A stretch of 64,000 bases of DNA from DATAES01 sp963721305 (GCA_963721305.1 CAVRIR010000006.1:682001-746000), one strand, 5' to 3'. Counted from the first letter of the stretch, positions 17,557-26,804 are shown. Program-made: numbers and translations. The notes: generated from the sequence alone by a model not told the origin.

Positions 17557-19161
17557 ATGCGCGAGGATCGTGACCGTTCGATCGATCGCCGTGGGGCTCC
17601 CTTTCCGATGCCTTCTCAGCCACGCACGACACCACAGACCGATGAGCCGACGGCCGATGACGACGGCCTCCAACTGCACTCGAGGGTCGGACGGTTCGCG
17701 CTCGTGGCGACAGTTGCGGCCAGCGGCATGGCGTCACTGGATGCGACGGTCGTCAACGTCGCGCTGCCCCACATCGGCAGCGAGTTCGGCGCGAGTGTCA
17801 GCTCGTTGCAGTGGATCCTGACGGGGTATCTGCTCGCGCTGGCCTCGCTGATCCTGCTCGGCGGCGCGCTCGGCGATCACTACGGGCGTCGCAGGATCTT
17901 CCTGATCGGCACCGTTTGGTTCGCGGTCGCGTCGCTGTTGTGCGGGGTCGCGCCGAGCGTCGACTTCCTCGTGGTCGCGCGCGTGCTCGAAGGGATCGGC
18001 GCGGCACTTCTCATGCCTGGCAGCCTCGCCATCCTCCAAGCCAGCTTTCGCAAGGACGATCGTGCGAGAGCAGTCGGGGCGTGGAGCGGGCTCGGCGGCG
18101 CGTTCGGTGCCATCGGACCGTTCGTCGGCGGCTGGATCGTCGACGGTCCCGGCTGGCGATGGGCGTTCCTCATCAACCTCCCGGTCGCCGCGCTCGTCAT
18201 CGTGTGCACGATGCTGGCGGTGCCCGAGTCACGCGATCCGCACGCCGCACGCGGTCTCGATCTCATCGGGGCCGCGCTCGGCGTCGTCACGCTGGGTGCG
18301 GCGACCTGGGCGTTGACCGAAGCGGGACCGCGCGGTTGGACCGACCCCGGCGTCGTCATCGCCGGGTTGGTCGCGCTGGTCGGCGCCGCGCTGTTCGTCT
18401 ACCGGATGATGCACGCGCACGATCCACTCGTCCCGCCATCGTTGTTCGCCAGCCGCGCGTTCACCGTGACGAACCTCATGACGGTGCTGCTCTACGCGAC
18501 GATCGGCGTCTCGTTCTTCCTGGTGTCCTACGAGCTCCAGGTCGCGGCCGGTTGGTCAGCCCTCGAGGCCGGAACCGCGTTGCTGCCCGCGACGGTGCTG
18601 ATGCTGCTGTTCTCCGCCAAGTCCGGGGCGCTCGCACAGCGGATCGGCCCCCGTCTGCAGTTGACGGCCGGCCCGCTGCTGGTGGCCGCGGGGCTCCTGC
18701 TGTTGACCCGAATCGGTCCCGACACGTCGTGGGCTTCCGACGTGCTCCCGGGCGCGCTCGTCTTCGGCCTCGGACTCACGACGTTCGTCGCGCCGCTCAC
18801 CGCGACCGTCATGGGGTCGGTGAGCCCGGACAGGGTGAGCATCGCGTCAGGCGTGAACAATGCCGTGGCGCGCACGGCCAACCTCGGATCGGTGGCAGTC
18901 ATCCCGGTCGTGTCCGGGCTGTCGACGGCGATGGGCGCGGTCGCGGTGACGGACGCGTTTCGCGTTTCGCTCGTGATCTCTGCTGTGATCGCCGCGGCCG
19001 CGTCACCGCTGGCCTTCATCGGTCTCGGCGCACACATCCGTTCGCGCCGGTCGGCACGGCGCGCGTTCTGCGCGGTCGACGGTCCCCCGTTGCAGCCGGA
19101 TCCGGCGAGGTGCCCCGAGCTCGCGACCGCGACTTCGACAGCCGCCTCGACCCGCGCCTAG
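17557..19161 (+). CDS. MFS drug exporter, DHA2 family
   Basis: About 534 residues; a 14-helix proton-driven exporter. Seen are SLDATVVNVALPHIG, the motif A loop GALGDHYGRRRIFL, and ARVLEGIGAALLMPGSLAIL, then PSLFASRAFTVTNL before the second bundle. The start is uncertain: ATG 17557 or ATG 17608 are both in frame and neither has a strong ribosome site. No regulator gene is next to it. Its 3' end overlaps the convergent zinc-ribbon gene by 4 bases. Confidence 0.88.
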   Translation: MREDRDRSIDRRGAPFPMPSQPRTTPQTDEPTADDDGLQLHSRVGRFALVATVAASGMASLDATVVNVALPHIGSEFGASVSSLQWILTGYLLALASLILLGGALGDHYGRRRIFLIGTVWFAVASLLCGVAPSVDFLVVARVLEGIGAALLMPGSLAILQASFRKDDRARAVGAWSGLGGAFGAIGPFVGGWIVDGPGWRWAFLINLPVAALVIVCTMLAVPESRDPHAARGLDLIGAALGVVTLGAATWALTEAGPRGWTDPGVVIAGLVALVGAALFVYRMMHAHDPLVPPSLFASRAFTVTNLMTVLLYATIGVSFFLVSYELQVAAGWSALEAGTALLPATVLMLLFSAKSGALAQRIGPRLQLTAGPLLVAAGLLLLTRIGPDTSWASDVLPGALVFGLGLTTFVAPLTATVMGSVSPDRVSIASGVNNAVARTANLGSVAVIPVVSGLSTAMGAVAVTDAFRVSLVISAVIAAAASPLAFIGLGAHIRSRRSARRAFCAVDGPPLQPDPARCPELATATSTAASTRA

Positions 19162-19487
19162 ACGCCAGGCGCGGCCGTCGAGATGGCGTCGACCGCTCGG
19201 TGATCGTGTCCGAACGGTCGCCATCGCTGGCAGTCGGTGCACCAAGTCGGGAGCCACCCGCGCTTGTGCAGCACTTCGCGCCTGCAGATCGGACAGAGCC
19301 ACATCGGTGGGGCGAGCCGTCGTCCGCCATCGCGCAGGAACACCGACATGGACGCGCCGAGGACTTCGTCGTCGGTCGGGCGTCCGCAGTTCGCGCAGTC
19401 GGCGACTGTCGCCTGCCCCGTCGACGAGTCGGAAGATCCATGAACGACCGACCAGGTGGCTCTTCGTCGGCTGCGCGGTCGGCTCAT
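19158..19487 (-). CDS. small double zinc-ribbon protein
   Basis: A 109-residue soluble protein with three CxxC pairs: CANCGRP (about residue 30), WLCPICRREVL and WCTDCQRWRPF. The first pair plus the second, and the third, can form zinc ribbons. Such proteins often bind nucleic acid or act as adaptors, but nothing here proves a role. Its ATG at 19487 overlaps the stop of the next zinc-ribbon gene by ATGA. It is the last gene of a three-gene compact cassette (25-residue membrane peptide, zinc ribbon, zinc ribbon). Confidence 0.6.
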   Translation of the reverse strand: MSRPRSRRRATWSVVHGSSDSSTGQATVADCANCGRPTDDEVLGASMSVFLRDGGRRLAPPMWLCPICRREVLHKRGWLPTWCTDCQRWRPFGHDHRAVDAISTAAPGV

Positions 19488-19705
19488 CGTTGGCCCGAAG
19501 CGACGGTGGGCGGGTCGCCGAGTAGGACCGCTCGACAAGGTGGGCACAGCCACCAGTCGGGAATGGTGCCGGGGAAGAGATCGGGGTCACCGGGGAACAT
19601 GAGCCGGCAGCGTCCGCATTGACGGCGCGGGGGATCTCCATCGCCCTCCGCGGCGATCGAATGAAGCGGCGAGTGTGCCGGCAAGAGGTCCTCGGGTTGG
19701 CTCAC
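19484..19705 (-). CDS. small zinc-ribbon protein
   Basis: A 73-residue protein with two CxxC knuckles, CGRCRLMFPGDP and WLCPPCRAVLLG, separated by about 22 residues, which together would bind one zinc ion. The start GTG at 19705 overlaps the stop of the 25-residue membrane peptide (GTGA), and its own stop overlaps the next gene (ATGA). Function unknown; the tight coupling says the three products are needed together. Confidence 0.6.
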   Translation of the reverse strand: MSQPEDLLPAHSPLHSIAAEGDGDPPRRQCGRCRLMFPGDPDLFPGTIPDWWLCPPCRAVLLGDPPTVASGQR

Positions 19706-19779
19706 GGGGCGGTCTTGTTTCGGCGCCAGAAGAATCCGAACACGAGAACAGCGACGACTGCGATTGCGACGACGACCAT
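19702..19779 (-). CDS. 25-residue single-pass membrane peptide
   Basis: Very short gene encoding MVVVAIAVVAVLVFGFFW plus the basic tail RRNKTAP. One hydrophobic helix of about 18 residues with a positively charged C-terminus predicts an inner-membrane peptide with its tail in the cytoplasm. GGAG stands 7 bases ahead of the ATG, and the stop overlaps the next gene by GTGA, which supports translation. No family recognised. Confidence 0.55.
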   Translation of the reverse strand: MVVVAIAVVAVLVFGFFWRRNKTAP

Positions 19780-19901
19780 CGGAAGCTCCGTTTCTGTGCT
19801 TGCGCGGAGTTCCCGACGGAAACGTGCGCCAGCTGATGCCAGGACCATACGCTGGCAGGAGAATACTAGCAATCTATTTCCATAAATGTTCTACTACTGT
19901 C

Positions 19902-20159
19902 ATGTCACGCGAATGGGGATTCCTGACGAATCATGGGCGAGTGCTGGTGTGCATCGCCCACGACCCGGGTGCGCGGCTTCGTGACATCGCGACCGAGCTC
20001 GGGATCACCGAACGCACGGCGTACGGCATCGTCACCGACCTGACCGAAGCCGGGTACGTCGTCAAGGAAAAGGACGGCCGACGGAACAAGTACGAGGTTC
20101 AGGGACATCTGCCGTTGCGTGACTCGATCACGCGGAGCGGACCGTTGGAGAAGTCCTGA
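19902..20159 (+). CDS. small winged-helix regulator (MarR/ArsR-like)
   Basis: An 85-residue winged-helix DNA-binding protein: LTNHGRVLVCIAHDPGARLRD, recognition helix region ITERTAYGIVTDLTEAGYV, and wing KEKDGRRNKYEV. It consists of the DNA-binding domain alone, with a short tail. The sequence just upstream (19861-19901) is unusually AT-rich for this window and is probably the promoter, shared with the divergent small cassette at 19779. The target is unknown. Confidence 0.75.
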   Translation: MSREWGFLTNHGRVLVCIAHDPGARLRDIATELGITERTAYGIVTDLTEAGYVVKEKDGRRNKYEVQGHLPLRDSITRSGPLEKS

Positions 20160-20225
20160 GCTTGCTGGTCAAGCCGGCGCCCCGCCGGACAGGAGAGCGT
20201 GCCGCGGCCCGGCGTTGAGATCGCG

Positions 20226-21248
20226 TCAGTCCCGGGCGGCGACGATCCGTTCATAGAGGGACACATACGCGTCGACCATGCGGTCCTGACCGAACCGGCG
20301 GACTGCTGTCTCGCGGATGGTCGCCCGGTCGAGTTGGCCGACGAGGGAAACGGCGGCGGCCGCCGCGTCGAGGTCGGCGACGATGATGCCCGTGACGCCG
20401 TCGTCGATGAGCTCTGGCATCGATCCGCGACCGAACGCGATCACCGGTGTCCCGCATGCCATCGCCTCGACGACGCTGAGGCCGAAGGGTTCGTCGAAGT
20501 CGACCAGATGGAGCAGTGCGTGTGCGCGCCCGAGAAGCTGTGGCCGTTGTTCAGCGGTGACCGGGCCCAGATAGCGGACGCGGTCGTCGTCGACTCGGGG
20601 AGCGACTGCTTCGTCGAAGTACTGCTGGTCCTGCACGATGCCGGCGATCACCAGGGGCATCCCGACGCGTCGAGCAACGTCGATGGCGTGAGCCGTCCCT
20701 TTGTCCGGATGAATGCGTCCGAAGAACAGCAGATAGCCGTCGGATCGACTGTCGAACCCGAAGGCATCGGTGTCGATGCCGTGGTGGATGGTCGCGGCAT
20801 AGTCGAGTCGGGCGCTCCGATCGGCGTTGCTGATGGCGACATAGGCGCAGCCGGCGTTGTACTTCTCGTACACGGGGATGATCTTCGGCGAGGAGAATCC
20901 ATGGATCGTTGTCACCACGGGAGTGTCGACCAGGTCGCTGTAGGTCAGCGGGAGGAAGTCGAAGCTGTTGTGAATGACGTCGAACTCGTCAGCGCGCTCG
21001 AAGACCGCAGAGATGTGCAGGCACTCTGCGACCTTCGGATCGATACTCGAATCCTCTGACCATCCTCGGGGGACGGCGCTGCAGAGCCTTGCGGCCGTTT
21101 GCGAATCACCAGTGGCGAAAAGGGTGACGTCGTGCCCGCGATCCACGAGCCCTTCGGTGAGCAGAGACGCGAACAACTCCCATGGGCCGTAGTGCCGTGG
21201 CGGAGTACGCCACGAGATGGGCGCGAGAACAGCAATTCGTAGGCCCAT
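20226..21248 (-). CDS. glycosyltransferase family 4 (GT-B fold)
   Basis: A 340-residue GT4-type enzyme that transfers a sugar from a nucleotide-sugar donor. The N-terminal domain starts MGLRIAVLAPISWRTPP and holds HYGPWELFASLLTEGLVDRG; the C-terminal domain holds LLFFGRIHPDKGTAHAID, and the donor-site Glu pair in FDEPFGLSVVEAMACGTPV. GGAG stands 7 bases before the ATG at 21248. It is divergent from a second GT4 gene at 21431 and probably belongs to the same glycan pathway. Confidence 0.9.
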   Translation of the reverse strand: MGLRIAVLAPISWRTPPRHYGPWELFASLLTEGLVDRGHDVTLFATGDSQTAARLCSAVPRGWSEDSSIDPKVAECLHISAVFERADEFDVIHNSFDFLPLTYSDLVDTPVVTTIHGFSSPKIIPVYEKYNAGCAYVAISNADRSARLDYAATIHHGIDTDAFGFDSRSDGYLLFFGRIHPDKGTAHAIDVARRVGMPLVIAGIVQDQQYFDEAVAPRVDDDRVRYLGPVTAEQRPQLLGRAHALLHLVDFDEPFGLSVVEAMACGTPVIAFGRGSMPELIDDGVTGIIVADLDAAAAAVSLVGQLDRATIRETAVRRFGQDRMVDAYVSLYERIVAARD

Positions 21249-21430
21249 CACAAAGCTCCTCGATTGTCGGGTCGAGACGGTAGCGAGCCGTTCGGGTGAG
21301 GTTGTCCGGTAGCCTGGCCCTACATCCCCTTGGGTGAGTCGCTTCACTTGGGCTGGACGGCCGTCAGGCCCTTGCTGTCGCCCCGTGCAGGTTCGCCGCC
21401 TCAACTGAGCCGAACCGAGGAGCCCAACGC

Positions 21431-22597
21431 GTGCGCCCTGCCACGACAACTCGTCCGTCTGCTGAAACGCGCGACCTCCCGTTGTCGTATCGGATTCTGA
21501 GCACGTTTCCACCCACGGCTTGTGGTCTGGCGACGTTCACCGCCGCGTTGAGCGAGGCGCTCGTCTCGACTGGGGGTGCCGTCGGCGTCGTGCGCGTCGC
21601 GGACGGTACGAGGGTGTCGAGCCCGATGGTCGTGGCCGAGATCGAGAACAACGTCGTTGCCTCGGTGGCTCGCGCGATCGACGAGCTCAGTGCTGGTGAT
21701 GTGGCGATCATCCAGCATGAGTACGGGCTCTACGGCGGCGTCGACGGTGACGAAGTGCTCGAGATCATGCGGGGGCTGTCGGTACCGTCGATCGTCGTCC
21801 TTCACACAGTGCTGCTCGAGCCGACACCCCATCAACGAGAGGTGCTCGAGGCGGTCGTCGACACCGCCGCCGCTGTGATCGTGATGACGGAGTCCGCGCG
21901 TCAGCGGCTCGGCGACATCTTCGACGTCGACGACTCCAAGGTTTGGACGATCGCGCACGGCGCGGCCGTCCCCGCGTCCGACGACGCGCAGATCGGCTGG
22001 GACAGGCCGGTGATGTTGACGTGGGGTCTACTGGGCGAAGGCAAGGGCATCGAATGGGCCATCGACGCAATGGCGCAACTCAAGGACCTGCGGCCCCGCC
22101 CTCGGTACCTCGTTGCCGGGCGAACGCATCCCAAGGTTGCTGCGCTCGAGGGCGAGCGATACCGCGACATGCTCATTCAACGGTCATGGGCGACCGGTGT
22201 CGCCGCGTCCGTGTCCTTCGATGACAGTTACCGAGATGTGCCCTCGCTGACACGGCTGATCCAACAGGCCACCGTTGTGGTGCTGCCATACGATTCACGT
22301 GACCAGGTGACCTCCGGCGTTCTCGTCGACGCGATCGCTGCCGGTCGTCCGGTGGTCGCCACGGCCTTCCCGCACGCCGTCGAGTTGCTCTCGAGCGGTG
22401 CCGGCCTGATCGTTCCTCATGAGAACCCCGCCGCGCTCGCGCACGCGCTGCGGCTGGTATTGACTGAGCCCGACCTCCTCGCGGACATGACGTACGAGGC
22501 CGGTCGCCTCGCACCTCAGCTCGGGTGGCAGGCCGTGGCCCGCCGCTATGCGAACCTCGCCGACCGAATCGTGGCGCCGGTCGCTGCGGCTTCATGA
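21431..22597 (+). CDS. glycosyltransferase family 4-like protein
   Basis: A 388-residue GT-B glycosyltransferase. N-terminal motif FPPTACGLATFTAALSEAL and HEYGLYGG; C-terminal donor domain with LTWGLLGEGKGIEWAID and VVLPYDSRDQVTSGVLVDA. The GTG at 21431 is the likely start. Its stop overlaps the ATG of the next gene (ATGA), and that gene overlaps the GH130-like gene (GTGA), so three products are made together. Substrate unknown; the GH130-like partner suggests a mannose-containing product. Confidence 0.88.
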   Translation: MRPATTTRPSAETRDLPLSYRILSTFPPTACGLATFTAALSEALVSTGGAVGVVRVADGTRVSSPMVVAEIENNVVASVARAIDELSAGDVAIIQHEYGLYGGVDGDEVLEIMRGLSVPSIVVLHTVLLEPTPHQREVLEAVVDTAAAVIVMTESARQRLGDIFDVDDSKVWTIAHGAAVPASDDAQIGWDRPVMLTWGLLGEGKGIEWAIDAMAQLKDLRPRPRYLVAGRTHPKVAALEGERYRDMLIQRSWATGVAASVSFDDSYRDVPSLTRLIQQATVVVLPYDSRDQVTSGVLVDAIAAGRPVVATAFPHAVELLSSGAGLIVPHENPAALAHALRLVLTEPDLLADMTYEAGRLAPQLGWQAVARRYANLADRIVAPVAAAS

Positions 22598-23613
22598 CCA
22601 TCGCGCCGCTGCCCAGCTTCGCCCACCTCTCGGCCATGACGGACGAGCACGGCACGTTCGAGCATGCCGATCACACTGAGCCGCGGCGCTCGCACGGCTA
22701 CTGCACCGACGACATGGCTCGGCTTCTCGTGGTTTCGTCGCGCGAGCCCGACGCGGACGGCACGGTTCGCTCGCTCGCGCGAACCGCCTTTCGGTTCCTG
22801 GTCGACGCACAACGCGCCGACGGCAAGGTCCGGAATCGCATGACGGAGGCTGGCCGCTGGGTCGGACGCCACGGTACCGAGGACTGCTGGGGTCGGACGC
22901 TGTGGGCATTCGGCACGGCCGCGGCTCGCAGTGACGAGGAATGGCTGTGGAGCGCTTCGGTGACCAACTTCGAACGCAGCGCCGACCAACGCTCGCCCTG
23001 GCCGCGGGCGATGGCATTCGCCGCCCTCGGCGCGGCCGAACTGCTCAAGGTCGAGCCCTCCCACCGACGCGCTCGCAGTCTGCTCGCCGACGCCGCAACG
23101 GTCATCGGCGACGCCGGACCGGACCCTGCGTGGCCATGGCCCGAACCTCGGCTCACCTACGCGAACGCCGTGCTACCGGACGCCTTGATGGCGGCGGGCG
23201 TGGCACTTGATCGCACCGACCTGGTCGACGCCGGGCTGCGCCTACTCGAGTGGCTTGTCTCTCGCCAGACGAACGGTGGCCATCTCTCACTCGTTCCAGT
23301 CGGCGGTGCCGATCCGAGCGATGTCGGACCGCGCTTTGATCAACAGCCAATCGAATCCGCCGCGCTCGCGGACGCATGCGCTCGAGCTGCCGAGATCACA
23401 CGCTCTCCTCTCTGGCGCGAGCACCTCCAGTGCGCGGTCGACTGGTTCCTGGGCGACAACGACGCACGCAGTGCGATGTTCGATCCCGCGACGGGCGGCG
23501 GTTACGACGGTCTCGGTCCTGAAGGACCCAATCTCAACCAAGGCACAGAGTCGACCCTCGCGTTGATCTCCACGCTGCAGCACGCCCGGCAGCTGGCGGC
23601 CGTGTCGCAGTGA
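22594..23613 (+). CDS. six-hairpin (alpha/alpha-barrel)-like protein of a glycosyltransferase/GH130 operon
   Basis: A 339-residue helical protein with repeated Trp/Gly-rich hairpins: GYCTDDMARLLVVSS, TEDCWGRTLWAFGTAA, WPWPEPRLTYANAVLPDAL and GPNLNQGTESTLALIS. These resemble alpha/alpha-toroid glycosidases and glucosyl-amine-type six-hairpin enzymes; a catalytic acid pair is not certain. No signal peptide, so cytoplasmic. It is co-translated with a GT4 enzyme before it and a GH130-like enzyme after it. The function in the pathway is not known. Confidence 0.65.
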   Translation: MTIAPLPSFAHLSAMTDEHGTFEHADHTEPRRSHGYCTDDMARLLVVSSREPDADGTVRSLARTAFRFLVDAQRADGKVRNRMTEAGRWVGRHGTEDCWGRTLWAFGTAAARSDEEWLWSASVTNFERSADQRSPWPRAMAFAALGAAELLKVEPSHRRARSLLADAATVIGDAGPDPAWPWPEPRLTYANAVLPDALMAAGVALDRTDLVDAGLRLLEWLVSRQTNGGHLSLVPVGGADPSDVGPRFDQQPIESAALADACARAAEITRSPLWREHLQCAVDWFLGDNDARSAMFDPATGGGYDGLGPEGPNLNQGTESTLALISTLQHARQLAAVSQ

Positions 23614-25085
23614 CCGAGCCGGCGGTCCCGGTCTGTCGCAACCCGGCCTTCCGCCCCGACCCGTCGCGGGTCGTGACGCAACTGTTCGTACCTGGACGTG
23701 AACAGGCGGGGGGACACGAGAGCCGCGCCTCGAGCGTGGTGCGCCGCATCCTCGCCCTCGACGACGAGACGGTGTCCCGAACGCTGCGCGAGGTGATGGA
23801 GCGATTCGGGCACCGCCATCGCGACCTCGAAGCGACCTTCGATCAGCACGCGGCTCGCATCGCCAACCGTCTCGACGCGGCAGCACAGCTCGCTGACGAC
23901 CGTCGGCTGTTGTTGGGCGCGACGTTCACCCACGAGTACTCCATCGAGTCCGCGGCCGCGTGCAACCCATCCATGGTGCTGCACCCCGATCAGTCGTCAT
24001 TGGCGGCGGGAACAGCGCGATACATCATGAGTGTGCGCAGCATCGGCGAAGGCCACCGGTCATCGATCGGCTTCCGCACTGGGACCATCGACACGAACGG
24101 TCGCGTCTCGATCGATGCGGCAGCACCGTGTCCCGTCATCGGTGCTGTGCAGCCGGCCGTCTTCCAGCGGGACCTGTTTCATGCGCACCTGCGCGCCGCG
24201 GACCAGGACAGCGAGAGCGCAGCGTTCGTGCTCGACCACCTGCCCGAAACGTTCAACGCTCGGGACCTCGATCAACGGCTCGCCGCTCTCGGCGCCCAGA
24301 GCGATACGCGCCGCGACGTCACCGCCACTGTCAATCGGCTGCGCTCCATCGCGGAGCGGAGCTACCGGGTCGTCTTCGCACATGACATCGAACTGTCCCG
24401 TCGCGTTCTGTGGCCGGCCATCGCAACGGAGTCGCACGGTATGGAAGACGCGCGGTTCGTGCGATTCGTCGAGCCTGGCGGCGACATCACCTACTACGCG
24501 ACCTACACCGCCTACGACGGCAGCGCCATTCGACAACAGCTGGCGGCAACCGAGGACTTCGCGACGTTCGACGTCTCCTCACTCGCCGGTCGAGTCGCGA
24601 CCAACAAGGGTCTCGCCCTCTTCCCTCGCCGGATCAACGGGCGGTTCGCCGCACTGTCGCGCTTTGATCGAGAGACCAACGCCATCGCGTTCTCCGACGA
24701 CCTTCACGTCTGGGAGCACGCGACAACACTCCAGCTGCCACAGCAGTCATGGGAAGTCATTCAACTCGGCAACTGCGGACCACCGATCGAGACGCCGGAC
24801 GGCTGGTTGGTGCTGACCCACGGCGTCGGTCCCATGCGCACGTACAGCATCGGCGCACTTCTGCTCGACCTGCAGGACCCCACCAAGATCGTCGGTCGAC
24901 TGCGCGAGCCACTGCTCGCACCCGACCTCGCCGAACAAGACGGCTACGTCCCCAACGTCGTGTACTCCTGCGGCGGACTCCTGCACCGCGACACACTGGT
25001 CATTCCCTACGGAATCGCCGACACATCGACGGGCATCGCGACCGCGAGCTGGACCGACCTACGCAACGCGTTGCTCGCGGCCTAG
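23610..25085 (+). CDS. GH130-like glycosidase/phosphorylase
   Basis: A 491-residue protein whose C-terminal 300 residues look like the five-bladed beta-propeller of GH130 (mannoside phosphorylases and hydrolases): HGMEDARFVRF, TYYATYTAYDG, NKGLALFPRRINGRF, IQLGNCGPPIETPDGWLVL and DGYVPNVVYSCGG. The N-terminal 200 residues are helical and less typical. GH130 enzymes cleave beta-1,2- or beta-1,4-mannosides with phosphate or water; which applies here is not visible. The GTG start overlaps the previous stop. Confidence 0.82.
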   Translation: MTEPAVPVCRNPAFRPDPSRVVTQLFVPGREQAGGHESRASSVVRRILALDDETVSRTLREVMERFGHRHRDLEATFDQHAARIANRLDAAAQLADDRRLLLGATFTHEYSIESAAACNPSMVLHPDQSSLAAGTARYIMSVRSIGEGHRSSIGFRTGTIDTNGRVSIDAAAPCPVIGAVQPAVFQRDLFHAHLRAADQDSESAAFVLDHLPETFNARDLDQRLAALGAQSDTRRDVTATVNRLRSIAERSYRVVFAHDIELSRRVLWPAIATESHGMEDARFVRFVEPGGDITYYATYTAYDGSAIRQQLAATEDFATFDVSSLAGRVATNKGLALFPRRINGRFAALSRFDRETNAIAFSDDLHVWEHATTLQLPQQSWEVIQLGNCGPPIETPDGWLVLTHGVGPMRTYSIGALLLDLQDPTKIVGRLREPLLAPDLAEQDGYVPNVVYSCGGLLHRDTLVIPYGIADTSTGIATASWTDLRNALLAA

Positions 25086-25282
25086 AGACGACGACGATCG
25101 ATCGACCGGCCGCAGAGCCCTCCGTGTTGGATTCAGAGTCGTCCCTGATCGTCCCCCGGGTCTTTCTGGCATCGACCGTTCGGTCGACGATTTCGCCACC
25201 CACGTCGTAGCGTGTGAACTGGAATTCACCCCCGGACCCCGGGTGCGAACGGGAAGGCGCATCCGATGGGACCGAGCGGGAG

Positions 25283-25990
25283 GTGACGAGTGAACGTCGG
25301 CTTCGCATCTTGGCGCGTCTCGCGATGGACGACGATTCCACGGCCCTGCCGCCTCTGTGCGCTGTGTGCCAGTCGATTACGGGCGCGAGCGGGGCCGGGA
25401 TCATGCTCATGTTCGATGAGACGGCCGCCGGGTCTGTTTGCAGCTCGAACTCCATCAGCGCGCAGATCGAGGAGTTGCAGTTCACGCTGGGCGAGGGTCC
25501 ATCCATTGACGCCTACCGACGCGACGAGCCGGTCATCGAGCCGGACCTTTCCGGCTCGCCCCGTTGGGTCGGGTTCGGCCCCGCGGCCGTCGAGGCCGGT
25601 GCGGCCGCCGTGTTCGGTTTTCCGGTGCGCACCGGCAGCGCGCGGCTCGGCGCGCTCAATCTCTACAACGACCGACCGGGGCCGCTCAGCGAGAACGAGT
25701 ACCGAGACGCACTCGTGTTGGCGGACGTCGTGGCGCAGGTCATCCTGGCGATGCAAGCGGGGATGCCGACGGGCGAGCTGGCCGTCGAGCTCGAGCGGGG
25801 CTCTGACCTCCACTACGTCGTGCACCAGGCGGCCGGGATGATGTCCATCCAGCTGAATGTGAGCGTGACGCACGCGCTCATCCGTCTTCGCGCGCACGCT
25901 TTTGGAAACGAACGATCAGTACTCGACGTCGCGGCCGATGTGGTGGCCCGCGAGCTGCGATTCGAGGCCGACGAGGACTACAGCCGATGA
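25283..25990 (+). CDS. GAF-ANTAR domain regulator
   Basis: About 235 residues: a GAF sensor domain (residues about 15-160, with GASGAGIMLMFDE and LGEGPSIDAYRRDEPV) and a C-terminal ANTAR RNA-binding domain (VVHQAAGMMSIQLNVSVTHALIRLRAHAFGNERSV split over residues 175-215). ANTAR proteins act as antiterminators by binding paired RNA hairpins. The start is uncertain; I use the GTG at 25283 by analogy with the next gene (both begin with a T-S/R-E pattern); a GTG at 25214 is in frame. A second, similar gene follows 82 bases later. Confidence 0.85.
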   Translation: MTSERRLRILARLAMDDDSTALPPLCAVCQSITGASGAGIMLMFDETAAGSVCSSNSISAQIEELQFTLGEGPSIDAYRRDEPVIEPDLSGSPRWVGFGPAAVEAGAAAVFGFPVRTGSARLGALNLYNDRPGPLSENEYRDALVLADVVAQVILAMQAGMPTGELAVELERGSDLHYVVHQAAGMMSIQLNVSVTHALIRLRAHAFGNERSVLDVAADVVARELRFEADEDYSR

Positions 25991-26072
25991 GAGGGTTCCG
26001 TGGCGCCGACCGTCCTCGCCACTCAGGCCGGCGAAGTCGACCAGAATCGAGCCACAACCACGTGAGGTCGCG

Positions 26073-26792
26073 ATGACGAGAGAATCACTCCTTGCACGAA
26101 CGCTCGTGGAGCTCGCCGACAGCCTCGTCGAGGACTTCGATGTCGTCGATCTCCTCAGTCTTCTCGCTGATCGCTGCGTGGACGTGCTGGACGTCGGCGC
26201 GGCCGGGGTGATGCTGGTCAGCCCCGCCGGCGATCTCAAAGTCGTCGCCTCCTCGAGCGACGCGATGCGGGTTCTGGAGGTCTTCGAGCTCCAGTCAGAC
26301 GAGGGACCATGCATCGACTGCGTACGGTCGGGCGAGCCCATCGTCAACCATGACCTCGACCATCCAGGCGACGGGTGGCCGCGGTTCGCGCCCAAGGCCG
26401 TCGCCGCCGGATTCGTCGCGGTCCACGCCATTCCGATGAAGCTGCGAGGCCGCGTCATCGGCGCGTTGAACATCTTTCTCACCGACCACGGGGCGATGCG
26501 CGACGCGGACGTCCAAGCCGCACAGGCGCTCGCCGACGTCGCCACCATCGCCGTGCTGACACATCGAGCTGCTCGTGATTCCCAGCGTCTGAACGATCAA
26601 CTGACACTGGCACTCAACACACGAATCGTCATCGAGCAAGCCAAAGGCGTCGTCGCCGAGGGAGCAAGCACCGACATGGAGCACGCATTCGAACGACTGC
26701 GCCGTCACGCCCGGAACCACAACCTCCGCCTGACCGACCTCGCCACAGACATCACCATGAAGGCGTTCCCGGTCGAAGAGCTCGACCCCTGA
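26073..26792 (+). CDS. GAF-ANTAR domain regulator
   Basis: A 239-residue sensor-antiterminator. GAF domain at about residues 15-165 (LADRCVDVLDVGAAGVML, LQSDEGPCIDCVRSGEPIV) and ANTAR helices at the C-terminus (ALNTRIVIEQAKGVVAEGAS, FERLRRHARNHNLRLTDLA). It is a paralogue of the gene just upstream. The pair may sense the same signal class; GAF ligands are not predictable. A strong hairpin (26805-26829) follows the stop. Confidence 0.9.
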   Translation: MTRESLLARTLVELADSLVEDFDVVDLLSLLADRCVDVLDVGAAGVMLVSPAGDLKVVASSSDAMRVLEVFELQSDEGPCIDCVRSGEPIVNHDLDHPGDGWPRFAPKAVAAGFVAVHAIPMKLRGRVIGALNIFLTDHGAMRDADVQAAQALADVATIAVLTHRAARDSQRLNDQLTLALNTRIVIEQAKGVVAEGASTDMEHAFERLRRHARNHNLRLTDLATDITMKAFPVEELDP

Positions 26793-26804
26793 CACGACGC
26801 GGTC

